DNA of 64,000 bases from Capitulum mitella (GCA_030062745.1 CP099844.1:18786596-18850595), one strand, 5' to 3'. Numbered from the stretch's first letter, positions 1 through 12,045 are shown. Notes: a model not told the origin generated them from the letters alone. Program-made: numbers and translations.

Positions 1-1904
1 CATAGCTACGGTCAAGTATCCGCTAGAATGTCTTTTTGGAAAAACGAAAAGATCAGACACACTCCCTTTAACACAAATTTTTATTTCTACAGCATCGGGA
101 GGGTCGCTACAAGGAAATGAGGAAAATTAAACCAGACAGGTGGCAAAAAGAAATCGAGCTCAATGAAACTTGGCAGGGAAGTGAACTAAGTGGAAATAAA
201 CGAACTGGGTGGCCAACGAACAACTACCCGAATGCCCACATCAGACAAAGGCGGTGGCATCATGTCCTCATCAACATGCCAAAAGGAATACATCAATATC
301 CGTAATGAAAAAAAGCCTGTTTCTCTATTACGTCCAAATGACAGAAGAATAGTGGATGGCCTGGTAGTCAACATACCACGCCAGTTGTCATCTACTTCAG
401 AAAACGAAACAGCTTAAGAACAGCGTCAAGCAGACACGAGGAAAAAGGACCAGATGCCGGCACACGGCCGGGGAAGGGAAGACAGCAGTGAAAGAAAGGC
501 CACGCCTACCCAGGCCGCTGGTCCGGGACAGCCGATAGCTCGGTGAACTCGGCTGGGTTTAAAACGGGATACATCATTTCAGCTGGCCGCTGCATTATGC
601 GTAGAATGGCGCTCCGATTGCGTGTGTGTTTCACTCACATTGCGTGTGAATCGTACATCGGCTGTACGTCATAACTGAAGAACTTCCCATAACAGAGCGT
701 CAGGATGATTCCGCGCTGCTTATAGGAGCCCGTGCCGTTCCTGATAGAAAAAAAACAGATAGCGCGACAGGCCCAACAATGCAACCTTTGCCTCTGCGCC
801 AAAGGAGGGGAGCTGCGACAGCGTGAAATCATCAATTCCCAGGCCAAAAACAATCTAATGGGACAGTCCGGAATAGGCCGGGCCACTTTGCCAACAAACG
901 AGCTCAGACTGGTCCGGGAGGGGCCCAGCTTCGCCAACTTCTGCCCGCTCTTCTTGTCGCGTATTATTACCACATATTACCGGGTGAGGCCACGTCGCAG
1001 GCTGCCAGTCATGTACGGCTTAGCCAGCCGTGCATAGCTGGCACGGCTTATACCATGTGACATAACACGGCGTCCTGACACATATTAATAAGGATTACTG
1101 ACGACTAAGGGGCCGCGCAACCTTCATACTCGACCTATTTTAGAAATATGTGACAACATATCCAAATCGATTTACGTACTTGATTCTAACCATGCTGTCT
1201 CGGCCTCTGTATGTTGACGTCTGCATTTTTGTTCTGACTCTCACAAACACGGTCATCTAACTTCAGCCATACAGAAAAGGCAGCCTTCCCACTGAACATG
1301 CAATATCACTTTGAAGTTTCCATACTGCAGCCATTTTCAGCGCAGAAGGAGCCTTTGAACTTCTGAGATGTTGGCAGCCAGACCAAATCTCTGGTTATGA
1401 AAGTATATCGTGGCTATATGAAACCAACCACTGGCCATTTTTTCCGGCCAAGTGGCTGTGACAAGCTATCATACGCCAGCCGCATACGATAACAGCTCCG
1501 GCCAGCTGCAGACGGAGAGGAGCCAGGCCGTTTACGTTATGGATTCACGTCACAGCCGGCTGCTCTCCCGGATCAAGTGTGCATCAATCTGAATTGACGC
1601 AGCCAGCTAGTCAGGGCCCCTGCAGACTTCGGACGCAATTTCGCATCAACACCCGCGATCGTTTTCCGAATAACATGGGAAACGTGGCCTGTGAGCTGGA
1701 AAGCTTTCAAAGTCCCGCAGATGGCTTCACGCCAAGCACCACAGGACGGCGCGACAGCGCTTACACGGAAATGATGTTAACAGGACGGCGTGCCTGACAA
1801 CAAGCTCCAGTGAGGTGAGCGTGTCGGGCAGCGCGGCGCCGGCTCACAAGCCCGGCGCTGCGTCCGCACACTGAGGCGCGCGCGGGATGAGGAGGGGAAC
1901 TCAC
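1..1904. other. Intronic stretch left of TAF6 exon 7; no feature recognised
   Basis: If TAF6 continues to the left, this is intron 7. I looked on the minus strand for the next HEAT-like exon (GLxELG..) and for other family motifs and found none. Short open frames here have unremarkable composition. No tandem repeat or transposon end was recognised. Confidence 0.5.
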
Positions 1905-2139
1905 CTGCCAGGGCGCCGTAGTGGGCGGCCAGCGGCGCCTTGTCGCCCTGCAGGCAACCCGTGAAGAGCCGGGTCACGCGCGTCTGCATGTTGTTGGTGG
2001 ACGTGTTGAAGTTCTTGCATATCTGCGCCAACAGGCGCGAGGCGAAGTCGCGTAGCGCCCAGTGGTTGTCGGCCTCGGGCCGTGCGCACAGCTGGCGCGA
2101 CAGGATGCAGCTGGCTACCGACGGTATCAGCTCGTGAAG
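1905..2139 (-). CDS. TAF6: TAF6 coding exon 7 (HEAT-like domain; last exon in the window)
   Basis: 78 codons plus one base; acceptor gtcggcag, donor GCAG|GTGAGT (phase 1). It continues [18 protein letters not shown], then [20 protein letters not shown] and [14 protein letters not shown], and ends at HYGALAG. The next family block (GLxELG..) is not found in 1-1904, so the rest of the gene is outside the window. Confidence 0.95.
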
Positions 2140-5100
2140 CTGCCGACAGCGAAGCGAATCGTCAGAACTGAGATATTGTCAGTTCCTGGAGCTGTCGACA
2201 AAGAAGGCGATCAGAGATTGCGGTGGTCCGTAAAACTCTCTGAAGGAAGCAACAAAGTAATGACTGTGCAACCCTGTAAGGCCGCAAACGCAGTCATATA
2301 CCAAACATGTTGCCAACGTCGATACTGATAAACCCAGATTATGAACAACTCGATCCCGTGTAGCTGTCACCGAAGAGACAGGCATGGTCGGACAGACCGT
2401 GAGCCGCACCTAAGGCCGCTGTTGATGCGATCTTTTATTGGTGTTTTTTCCTTGACAAACAAGTGGTATCCGATGTTCGTCCAATAAAAAGGCGGAGACT
2501 GGGGAGGCGGCGAGCGTCACAGCCTGCACGCAAAAGTCAGCTGGTCCGAAGAGTTAGAGGACGCTGCGACCGCGAGTAAACACGGAACCCGACACGCAAA
2601 AGTCAACAATTCGCTAGCAGCCGTCGACCACTGACGGGGCGCCGACAAACACAGACACGGCCACGGTGTCCCGCTGAGGGCAGCAGCAGAAGTCCCGTCA
2701 GGAGAGCGATTGTCGCACTGTCCTAGACATCTGGTCCTCCATAACGCTGCAGTCCATTGGTCGCAACCCAGCAACCGACGTAGAAGTTGCGACAGAATGA
2801 TCTTGACTCTTAAAAACCCAAAATATCTTGTGCCCTAGTGTACTAACGAGCAAATGACTTGCTGACACGGCGAGTAGCCAGTAAAACAAATGATCTCGAA
2901 ATGACTGATCGGCAAATAACCGGGCACGTGAACAATTCGCCGCAGTTTATCCCCCATAATGTGATGAGAGTTTGGCTGACTGATCGGCATGCCGTGGCAA
3001 ATCCAATTCGGTAGTCGCGCGCCCCTGAATGACGGGTGAAGGTCGTCTCAGATCCCGCCCGATACGCCCAATCTGACAGTGAGCACGCCACGAACCGTCT
3101 CCTGTCACAGTGGTCGGCAGCGGTACCGGCCAACCCACGGCCAGGACCACTGCAGCGGGTCGGGGGCGGTCGGAGACGCCCCGACCCCGGACCGGCCGGC
3201 CCGCTCGCCGACGCCCAGCTCGGCTCAGCGCCGGCCGTCAGACGCAGACGCCCGGCCGGCGGGCCTGTCAAATCGGCCGCGTGGCCCGCGCCTCGGCCGG
3301 GCGATGATTTCCATCGGAGAACAGCGCCAGGCGCGCCCGATTGTACAAGTTGGCCGCGCTGAATGAAAAATGAGACGCCGCTCTTGTCAATTACTGGCGA
3401 CAGGCTGACTGGCCTATTGAAAATAGCCGCCTCGATTGGAAATATGCAAATGGCGCGGTGGCGGCACACGCCGCCGGCGGCCGGGGTCGATCCGGTGTCC
3501 GCCCGACGAGACGGTGTCGAGATAAACGGCGGCGGAGCGACCCCCGGCCCCGACTGGCACGCAGGCCGGCGACGGGCCGCTGCCGGCTGACGCGCGGCGG
3601 ATCGGCATGGCAGTTCACACGACCTGGCCTGGTGGTTCAGTTCACTCGACCTGGCCTGGTGGTTCAGTTCACTCGACCTGGCCTGGTGGTTCAGTTCACT
3701 CGACCTGGCCTGGTGGTTCAGTTCACACGACCTGGCCTGGTGGTTCAGTTCACTCGACCTGGCCTGGTGGTTCAGTTCACTCGACCTGGCCTGGTGGTTC
3801 AGTTCACTCGACCTGGCCTGGTGGTTCAGTTCACACGACCCGGCCTGGTGGTTCAGTTCACACAACCTGGCCTGGTGGTTCAGTTCACTCGACCTGGCCT
3901 GGTGGTTCAGTTCACTCGACCTGGCCTGGTGGTTCAGTTCACTCGACCTGGCCTGGTGGTTCAGTTCACTCGACGCACGCAGGGCTCGGGAGCCAGCCGG
4001 ACCGTTTGGTCTAGTCAGCTGGTCACCTTAACGCCGGCAAAGCGACAGTACAAAAGGCTGACGCACGAAGTTTGACCTGACGTGGGCGTTTGGCTTCATC
4101 AGAGCCAGCCGTGAGACTGAGCCACTGCTGTGTGTTGTAAGTACCAATCAGGAAGGCCAAACGAAGTACAGACTATTCAGGCGAAGTTCGGACCTACCAA
4201 GCCCACGCCTCCAGCTGGCCTGTTACATTGCGTCATACGCCGTCGAGCCCGTGCCGAGTAAGAACGCTACCAGTGTAATCAAATCCCCCTCCTGTGAACA
4301 GTCGGATATCGATTTGCCCGAACAGCCGGGAGATAGAGGCACCATGACACGACAACGAAATCCAGACGGCTTCCATACGTCCGGTCACGGGCCGACATGA
4401 TCTGAGGCAGCTGCCCCCGTTCTTGGAAGGGAGTGCCGGCCATGGCGCTGTATTCGGGGCGCAAAGTTGCGGTAATAAATTTCGCCCGCGCACTGAGTGC
4501 ACGGGAATACAGCCACCCAGCCGGTGGCGAAACATTACGGGCATGAGCAGCGCACCCAGCGTGTTGGTGAGATCACAGAGGTCAACACAAATGTTCGGCA
4601 GAAATCCTGTGAGACGTGTTGCCGAAAAAGAACGATCTTGGCCCAGACTGATGGCTTTTTTTGGAAGGGTAGTTTCTGTGAGATCTAGCACGTCAAATCC
4701 AATCTAGGTGAAATCTAATCTAAGATTTAGATGAAATCCAGATGAAGCAGTCTGGTACCCGCAACGATACACACACAAATGATAAGTTTTTCGTTCCAGT
4801 GGAACAGAAATGCCACGAACAGGTCCTGGTCCCAACAATGGGCAGCTACTTACGTATTTCTCCAAATAGAGCGTCTGATTGTCCAGCAGGGCCTTCACCA
4901 TGCGCATCAGATAGATGAGCAGAGCCAGGTTGAACTGCACCACGTTGACCTTGACGCCCTCGAAGATGAAGTTGCAGAGTCGCGGCAACATCTGGTGCAA
5001 GCCCGGGTCGGAGGACAAACTCTGAAGAGCCTCCTGCGGGAAACAAGCAACGAATGGTCAGGAAGGACGTTCATTCAAAGACCTGGGCGCATTGCAGCTA

Positions 5101-7721
5101 CTCGCCAATACCATACCGGCGCTGACAGCGCTTCACGGACCCTGGCGCATCTGGTGAGAATCATTCCAGAACTACTGAGTTATAATTTGGCCAGCATCCA
5201 ATTCCTTTGCAGTGCATCATCAACAGGCATTGAATTATTGATCTCCATGTGAAGCCAGGGGACACAGACCAGCCTACCAAACCCGTCGTTTCGCCCGTAG
5301 GCGCAGAACAGAAAAAAGGAGGCCCAGACGCGACGGAGGTCCTTCTCCGATAGGTCAGACCATGGATCAAGCCCCTCACCGCCACTGGCCACCCTGGAGG
5401 ACCACGGACCAATCTGGATCGCCTTACGGACGGCCACCGGCCGCCCGGCCAGAGACCAGCCTGCTCTCGATGAGCACTGCCCGCAACGCACGACCAATGA
5501 CCCCTGGTATGACCACTGACCGCCCTGGTATGACCACTGACCGCTCTGCGTGATTCGTCGCTGCCGACGCAGGCCTCGGTGATCTCCTTGTAGTAGAGCT
5601 GCAGCTCCACGGAGAGTTCGTGCTGCGCCAGCTGCTTCACGCTCACCGTCTCGATAGTCTTGGCGCGCTGGTTTTTGCTGAAACGGGACCACAGCCGGCT
5701 GTTTTGTGGCAGGACTGACCGCAACAAAGACAGGACGTCATAAAAGGGCCACCCTCACAAGCGATTGGCGGCAAATGACACGACCTACGTCCGATTCATG
5801 ACAGGGCTGATTTGATTTCCCTGGCAGAGTGAAGTGCAGTAAGACGTGAAGGAAACGCACCACAGTGCAGCACATCAACCCAGGGGAGCGGTGGAATAAT
5901 ATTTTGGAGTAGGAGACCCTGGCACATTTCAAAGGAGGAAAGCCCTAAGTACAGACCTGTGCTCACAAGGGGGGGGTCTCGTGCTGCTGAACGATGCCAT
6001 AATCAAAAGAATATTTCCTTTTACGCAATTGAACCGCACGAGTTTTGTCTGATATCCTTCTGCCATCGACATAGTCGATTTCTAAATAAGAGTTCAAGCT
6101 GCACTCCGGATCCGCCCTGCATCCCCTGACTGTCCGCCGGGCGCCGTGGGATGACGGAGGCCCACCTCCGCCTCACTGACTCCACACCCACCGCCGACGC
6201 GCGCAATGAGCGCTGCCGGGCCGGCCGCGGGACGGCGGCTGCCCCTCTCACCTCTTGCTGGGCACGGCCTTGGCCTGGCTGCCGCCGGGCTTGCCGATCT
6301 TGCTAGCCGGGTTGGTGGACTCCTGCTTCTGGTGTTCGAGCGCCACCGGCGGCGGGTTCTCCGGGATCGCCGGCTGCACGCCGTCTATACACAGCCAGTG
6401 CACTGCCCGCGGGTGGCGGCGTCAGCGGCCTCGCCGGCGCAGGCTGGGCACAGCGGCTCACCGGCAGGCACGGTGCTCGGCCACATCCGCCGCTACACCA
6501 CGGACATGATTTGGGGCTGCACGGCCAAAACGGCCGGGTCTGAACACGTACTACCGGCAGAGTACGTGCGAAGCAGCAGGGCAGGCAGCTCGCACTCTAA
6601 CGACGGCGTCTGGGGGCAGGGAGACGAGAGACAGACCTGTCTCTGGGACTTAAATTCGAGGCGGATATAGTGGGTTCTTCCAGCGACTCCAGTTTGGAAC
6701 CTACCCCTGATGGTGGTGTCCAGAGGAGCCTTGGGCATCTGGGCCGTCACCAGCTCATTCAATTCGACATCCTTGTCATCCTGGAAGCTCAGCTCGCGGC
6801 CACCGCCCGACGTGAACCGGAACGGAATGTGCTCGACGCTCTGGACGCCATACAGTGGCTGAAACGGGAGCCAAGGTCCACAGCGGTCCCATACGTCGCC
6901 CGCTGAACAGCTGGCCTACCGGCGCCCATAACGAGTAGGACAACATCGAGCAGTCGAGTCGCAAAATACGATAGGTAAACGGTGAACAAGTATGTCAATG
7001 TGGAACATGATCCAAATTGCATGGTTTCAAATGAAAATACATGGTACATTTTCGTGTAAAAGAGGAGCACAAAGCAGACATTTTTACACAAAATGTTTTT
7101 TAAGGCACGTTTTTTGTTAGAATAGTTACTGAGAACGAAACGGCTGTGTAGCAATATGCAAAACCATCAATGTGGATGTCTAAATTTCCTGTCATAAAAC
7201 TTTCCAAACCTCCATGAAAACATACCTCCATGTTTCTCATCCTCAAAGCATTGTCAAAGTCGATCGGCAACATCTTTTTCCGCTTTCCATGGGCCTTAAA
7301 CTTGCAGGCATCCTGAAAAGTAGGTAGGTTCCATACATAAATACAGCCAAGACAACGTCACATATAAGTACATTTTAGATGGATAATGAGGATCAACAGA
7401 ACATAGCCCCAGGGACTTGATACATAAAGCAGAATTTATATGATCAAAGACCCCCCCTCAAAAAAGTGGTCACCAAGTGCAAGCCAAAATGTTAGGGTAG
7501 ACATACACAAACATGATAGTTTTGCTTGAACGACGATAAGCGCTCCAGCCCACCTGTATGATCTGCCGGAGCCTGTAGGTGGTATCCTCGGCCAGCTCCC
7601 GGACAGCATCGTCCGGCACACCGGAGAGGCCTACACTCTCTGCTGCTATCCGCACAGAGTCCAGCGACAGAGTGGACGCCAGGGCCGGGTCCGGCTCACT
7701 TCGCTTGTGTTTCATCTTCAT
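1905..7721 (-). CDS. TAF6: TAF6, TFIID subunit 6 (seven coding exons, 3' end outside the window)
   Basis: TAF6 is a histone-fold subunit of TFIID; it pairs with TAF9 and carries a C-terminal HEAT-like domain. Coding exons read join(7554-7721, 7226-7312, 6705-6858, 6252-6402, 5542-5677, 4854-5033, 1905-2139), complement. All have AG acceptors and GT donors, and phases agree at every junction (0,0,1,2,0,0,1 after each exon). About 370 residues are encoded here. Residues ~18-85 form the histone fold ([19 protein letters not shown]). The C-terminal region holds family-typical blocks such as [43 protein letters not shown] and [19 protein letters not shown]. The start is the first of two close Met codons (MKMKHKR); a polypyrimidine tract plus AG lies 10 bases upstream, so an untranslated first exon is likely. 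The last exon breaks inside the HEAT-like domain; the remainder must lie left of position 1. No stops or frameshifts were seen, so the gene looks intact and functional. Confidence 0.95.
2143..4850. other. TAF6 intron 6 with a G/C- and CpG-rich core
   Basis: Apart from the minisatellite, the interval contains a strongly G/C- and CpG-rich stretch at about 3060-3600 (repeated CCGGCC, GGCCGG and CGCG). It could be an intronic CpG island or alternative promoter. I see no exon that would fit between TAF6 exons 6 and 7, which join in phase without it. Confidence 0.5.
3611..3974. repeat. 27-bp minisatellite, about 13.5 copies, in TAF6 intron 6
   Basis: The unit begins CAGTTCACTCGACC and is 27 bases long. 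Thirteen complete units plus 13 bases run head to tail with very few substitutions (mostly ACTCGAC versus ACACGAC, plus one CAACC unit). Because 27 is a multiple of three and the unit has no stop in several frames, the array is open in several frames on both strands (nine-residue repeats such as VQFTRPGLV or SSELNHQAR). These look like artefacts of periodicity, since the array is inside an intron. Confidence 0.95.
4854..5033 (-). CDS. TAF6: TAF6 coding exon 6 (HEAT-like domain)
   Basis: Exactly 60 codons; acceptor cccgcag, donor TAC|GTAAGT. It encodes [19 protein letters not shown] and [19 protein letters not shown], the best conserved part of the family. The following intron (2143-4850) is 2.7 kb and holds a 27-bp minisatellite. 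Confidence 0.96.
5542..5677 (-). CDS. TAF6: TAF6 coding exon 5 (start of the HEAT-like C-terminal domain)
   Basis: 136 bases; acceptor gtttcag, donor GCG|GTCAGT (phase 0). It encodes [19 protein letters not shown] followed by [13 protein letters not shown], the first helices of the TAF6 HEAT-like domain. Confidence 0.94.
6252..6402 (-). CDS. TAF6: TAF6 coding exon 4 ([15 protein letters not shown] block)
   Basis: 151 bases; acceptor gggcag, donor AG|GTGAGA (phase 2). It encodes [19 protein letters not shown], which is highly conserved in TAF6, followed by a Lys/Ser/Gly-rich linker that varies between species. Confidence 0.95.
6705..6858 (-). CDS. TAF6: TAF6 coding exon 3 (linker after the histone fold)
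   Basis: 51 codons plus one base; acceptor tttcag, donor G|GTAGGT (phase 1). It begins [20 protein letters not shown], the diagnostic TAF6 block just after the histone fold, and ends in [10 protein letters not shown]. Confidence 0.95.
7226..7312 (-). CDS. TAF6: TAF6 coding exon 2 (histone fold second half)
   Basis: 29 codons, phase 0 at both ends; acceptor ttttcag, donor GAG|GTATG. It encodes [16 protein letters not shown] and [11 protein letters not shown]. These correspond to the last histone-fold helix and the conserved run into the PLYG motif at the start of the next exon. Confidence 0.93.
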
Positions 7722-7731
7722 GGTGGTAGGC
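7554..7731 (-). CDS. TAF6: TAF6 coding exon 1 (start codon, histone fold first half)
   Basis: The start codon is at 7719-7721 (complement); coding is 7554-7721, 56 codons, ending in phase 0 with donor CAG|GTGGGC. The preceding tract ttcctttggcccag looks like a splice acceptor, which would put the exon's 5' edge at 7731 and leave 10 bases of 5' UTR here. It encodes the first helices of the histone fold, including [14 protein letters not shown] and [15 protein letters not shown]. Confidence 0.9.
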
Positions 7732-10640
7732 CTGGGCCAAAGGAAATCAGTGAAGTAGAGAACAGAGATTCCACCATTGACACTAAACTGCATCACTTGC
7801 GCCAAAAAGAAACCATACCACAGCACATCAGCACACACCTGCCAATGTCATTTGAGTGTGGACCTAAATAGAGCACTATGCAATTTAAACATATGTGAGC
7901 ATGCATTCTACATCTGTACTTGATTACTTACAAAAAATATGTTGAAATGAGACAAAAAAATATTTCGCTCTCAAACTCCATCAGAAGAGCTCTATTTTTG
8001 TTTTCCCAGCCAATCTGAGGGGAGCATTTGGTAATTTTTTTAATAATGCAGGAAGGAATGATTGGATAGCATGGAATCAGAATACATCTCCTGAGTAAAA
8101 TATGACCAAAAACAGCAAAGTGCATATCATGTATTGTACTACCTGATTTTACCCTATTCATTAACTTATCAATGTCAAGTACTCCACATATCTCCTTATT
8201 GTGCCAAGGAAAACTTGGACTGGGTTGATTTTTGGAATGAGAACACCTGTCATGAGCAGAACATGACTGACAATGATAAACAAAACTTCTATTGTCAATT
8301 ACCTCAATTTTGCTCAACCCATAGTTCAATCAATAGCATGCATTTCATTTATTTTTGTGTTACATTAAAGGATATACAGACTTAGTCTGAATCTTTATGA
8401 TTAGTGATGACAGGCAATGTACAACAATTAACATATGACTGAAAACAAAAAATTTGAAATTTCTGGTCATTTCACCTAGTATTACCCAAAGTCCATAGTT
8501 TGATGCACATGAACATCCCAGTCTGTCATGATGATTCACATGCATTTCCAAGAAAACCACAATGACTTCCCAGTAGAACCTAATTTAATGACTCAGCCCC
8601 CTTTGAGATCTTTGAAAGTTATCTTATGACTACACTGGCATATCACTTACACAAATCCCTTAATTCTAAACTACATCACTGAATAAAGGGCAAAAATTCC
8701 CTAATGGTTTCATCATGATGTAAACAGGAAATATGGGTAAATACAAGATGATATCCTCAGCTCTTTCAGGAGCAATTTTAGGAATGTTTCTGGGCACACA
8801 CAACTACCTATGACTTTTCCAAAGGTAGTGACTCTGAATTTGGGCTCAACATTTTGAAATTTTAGAATTTCAAAAGACTTCCAAAAAGAAAAAGTATAAA
8901 AATGGGTAGCATCAAGAGCAAAAGATTCCCCGAACCCATATGTTCAGATTTGGCGAGAAAATCCATCTAAAAAATGGTGCAAGCCAGTGATGAATCAAAG
9001 AAATGAATAGGACATGTGAGAAAAGATGCAGATAAGCCCATTTTGCTTCTTTATGTCTACTGATGCATTTTGCAAAAAATAAACATTTTATTGCTTCATA
9101 TATATTAGAAGATATGCATGGATCAATCCCTGGAGTAAACTTGAGGATTAAAAGGTTTGACTGAAATCCAACCCAGTGTGGTGCATCTCTATATCTGGTA
9201 GGTACTGCCATTCCTGGTGGCAGTACTAGATATAGTAGCTTCTGCCAACATCAGCAGGAACATATGCCTTTTGGTATTGTCAGTTTTGCCAAAGGGACTG
9301 ATGATGATCAAACCAGATGGGCTCTTCCAATGTGATACTGCAGATCCCACTCAAGGGCATCCGTTCAAGCTCAAGAAATCCACTGCATGGTCTCCTGCAT
9401 CACTAGTTCTGCATCCAGGTGGTTGCAGAGTGGAACACCATTGGTAATTTGGTTTTTGTTCCTAGTGTCCAATATAATCTTTTTTTGCTTGGAGTCCAAA
9501 ATTTTGCAAACCATAGTAATGGTTTAATTTGACTTTGTTGGTGTAAGTCAGTCATGACATCATACCTGCTTTATTCTGAATGAAGACAGAGTTATTTGCT
9601 TGCAGAGTTATGATTTCATCAACATGGTTATAATGTAGCTTTCTGATGGAGGCACAAGATCAAACTTTTGGAGCATAAAATATTCCTAGAGCACATATTT
9701 CTTGGTGTCCTTCAGTGTAAAAAATAACACCTTTCCAAGCTTGGGTACACCATGCTAACAAAGATAGTAATGTCTCCAGCACATACACATTGCAGAACCA
9801 ACTGAGCATTCACTGGATGAGCAGAATACATCTGACAAGGCTGATAAAGACTGACTGCAACAGACTAAAATCATATTCTGCAGAAGTATCCAAACAAATA
9901 TCAGTAGCATGCCTTCAGGAGTAGTAAACATTACAGTCCTTTCAGTCCTTAACAGATCTTCCCTTCCCAAACCTTTCACTTTAAATCCTCCTACATATGG
10001 CAATGCATGTATGACTGAAACAATATCTGTGTTGTCTCACAGCATTCAAGTGATGAAGTAATGTCAAGGACAATTGAACAATTGTAAAAAACATGTTTTA
10101 TTTTCATGGAGGGTTATCAATGAAACCCTGAAGAGGACGTACCTCTAAATATATGAAATGCAATGTTCATCTGCTGCCAATTTGCAATTTACATTACCCG
10201 ATAATTAGACAACATGATAGGTCGCAGGATGAGTTTTCTGTCAGGAGTTAGTACACAGACCCTGTAGACCAATTTTGGCACCCCATCCTGATCTATGTGG
10301 GTAATTTTCTATCAACAGGATACGGTCTAATAGCACAGCCAGAAAATTGCTGCACAGGATACATCAGATGTGCCAGATTAAATGAGTTTCACAACAATAT
10401 AGCAGCAATAATTATGTCCATCAAGCCAGCAACAGCTGAACATGAATCTTTTGCAAACTTGATGAAGATATATTTGTGCCACCTTGCACTTATGTACTAA
10501 AGGTTGTTGCACCCCAAACACACTGCAGTGGAATGAGATTTCATAGTATCATACAAGGCCTTAGTGCAAAGTATGTACCTAGGATTCTATGTTTGCAAGA
10601 AGATGGTCTCAGAGGTAAGAAGATGGCAGGGGGTACTTAC
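7732..10640 (-). other. Predicted first intron of TAF6; CpG-depleted A/T-rich sequence
   Basis: The left edge is the acceptor before TAF6 coding exon 1. The right edge is proposed at a strong donor on the minus strand (CTT|GTAAGT, 10640-10635). Between about 7850 and 10780 I count only about a dozen CpG dinucleotides in 2.9 kb, with many consecutive 60-base lines containing none. The exon regions and the sequence from 10.8 kb onward are CpG-rich. No transposon or open frame of interest was seen. The donor assignment is inference. Confidence 0.5.
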
Positions 10641-11081
10641 AAGTGTGGAGTAAGCCCATGGGTGACTTACTGGACTGGCCAGAACTGGGAAATCCAGAAC
10701 ATGGATTACCAACAGTTTTTAACTTTTCAATCAGTATTTTTTCTTGTGGCTCAGAAGTCTCGTGATTTTTATTTTGCAATCGTCGAAACCAAGGAGTCAA
10801 CAACTTCGTTGTAGGGGATCAATTGATATACTCGTGCGTGAGTGGGAGAATTGAAAAACCATCCTGAGATTACACACCCCACACTGCCAAAATTTGGATC
10901 AAGTGAAGAAAGACGCGGCGATATATCACCTTTTCACCTTTTTCACGGACCACTTTTGCTATACATATGATACAGAAGAGCTCATAGGCTTTCCCAGGAA
11001 AGCAAAAAATAGTGACACGACCGGTACGATTTCTGAAGGAAATGAAGTTCTATTTCAACGTAAGCAAACGCGACCGGATTG

Positions 11082-11095
11082 GGCGGCGCCATCTT
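11082..11095 (-). promoter_or_regulatory. Candidate TAF6 promoter element (YY1-like AAGATGGC)
   Basis: The minus strand reads AAGATGGCGCCGCC, matching the YY1 core (AAnATGGC) that in animals often sits at the start site of housekeeping genes and points in the direction of transcription. It lies about 3.4 kb upstream of the TAF6 start codon, at the edge of a CpG-rich patch, and points toward TAF6. The position agrees with the proposed non-coding first exon ending at about 10641. There is no direct evidence of transcription. Confidence 0.35.
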
Positions 11096-11353
11096 GTTTA
11101 CACTGTCTGCTCTAAGGATGTCCTAGGTACTGAGTAACGTCGAATGACGTCATCAGAAAATGCCACCAGAGGCCGCAGTCCCCTAAACGGATGTTCACGG
11201 AGCGTAATGTTGCGCCGAGGGCGCAACCCTGTGCCGGAGGTTCGGTACAAGATACCGAGGCCGTAGGCCGATAAAGGGTGCGATCGGACTTGCCTCTGTC
11301 CAAGAGGTAGGTCGTGCGTCTACATAGATTAAATTAGGCTGGGTTTGGTTAAG

Positions 11354-11378
11354 TTAGGTTAGGTTAGGTTAGGTTAGG
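11354..11378 (+). repeat. Interstitial telomere-type repeat (TTAGG)5
   Basis: Five perfect TTAGG units, the telomere repeat of most arthropods. Degenerate TTAGG-like words (ttagatt, ttagggat, ttaggttggg) continue for about 50 bases, and a second short tract follows at 11443. Confidence 0.85.
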
Positions 11379-11442
11379 CTTGATTAGATTAGGGATAGGT
11401 AGGATTAGGTTGGGTTAGTTATTTTGTTTATCATTCATTAAG

Positions 11443-11461
11443 TTAGGTTAGGTTAGGTTAG
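11443..11461 (+). repeat. Interstitial telomere-type repeat, second tract (TTAGG)3.8
   Basis: Three complete TTAGG units plus TTAG, same orientation as the tract at 11354-11378 and about 65 bases from it. Confidence 0.8.
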
Positions 11462-12045
11462 CACGATGACGTCATTAGGCTCAAAATACCTTCACCTTGG
11501 GAATTGCCGTTTTTCAATTTTTTACCGAAGAATCGCAGCAGAAGTTAAATAGACAAGTGGCAAAGCGGTCAGCGACAAGTGGTATGGGTGGTGTTTTCAC
11601 TCTCTTCATCTTGGAATATTATGCAGCAACTGAACCACCTGGTCATATAAGTGGGCAGCAATCAATAGGTCAAATAGTTACTACCAATTAGCCTAGCTTG
11701 CTTCGTCTCGCTCTGAAAACTAGTTCTGCTCGGATGGATTCGGAACCGGCACCAGACTACTCGTCTGGTTTTCCGCATCGAATGGGCGGTCAGGTCGCAC
11801 TTGGGTTAACGTCATGCAAAGGTCATGCTAGGTCAGATCAGGTCAGGTCAGGCTGCAAAATGCCACGAGACTGCAAATTGGCGACAGTTGCGTTTTTATA
11901 GATTTTTTAACAGGCACGTACGAACACTGTTAAAGTTGGTTTCCCGTTCGCCAAACGTTTCCCCCCGGATTTCGCGCAGTACCTACTTTTTTGGGGTGTG
12001 GTATTCTAATGAATAACTGAAAAACATCTTTCATTGTGGCCTTCT

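Noticed and set aside
3458-4075. Long repetitive open frames on both strands over 2.8-4.1 kb
   Set aside because: They are produced by the 27-bp minisatellite, which is open in several frames, and they lie inside a TAF6 intron.
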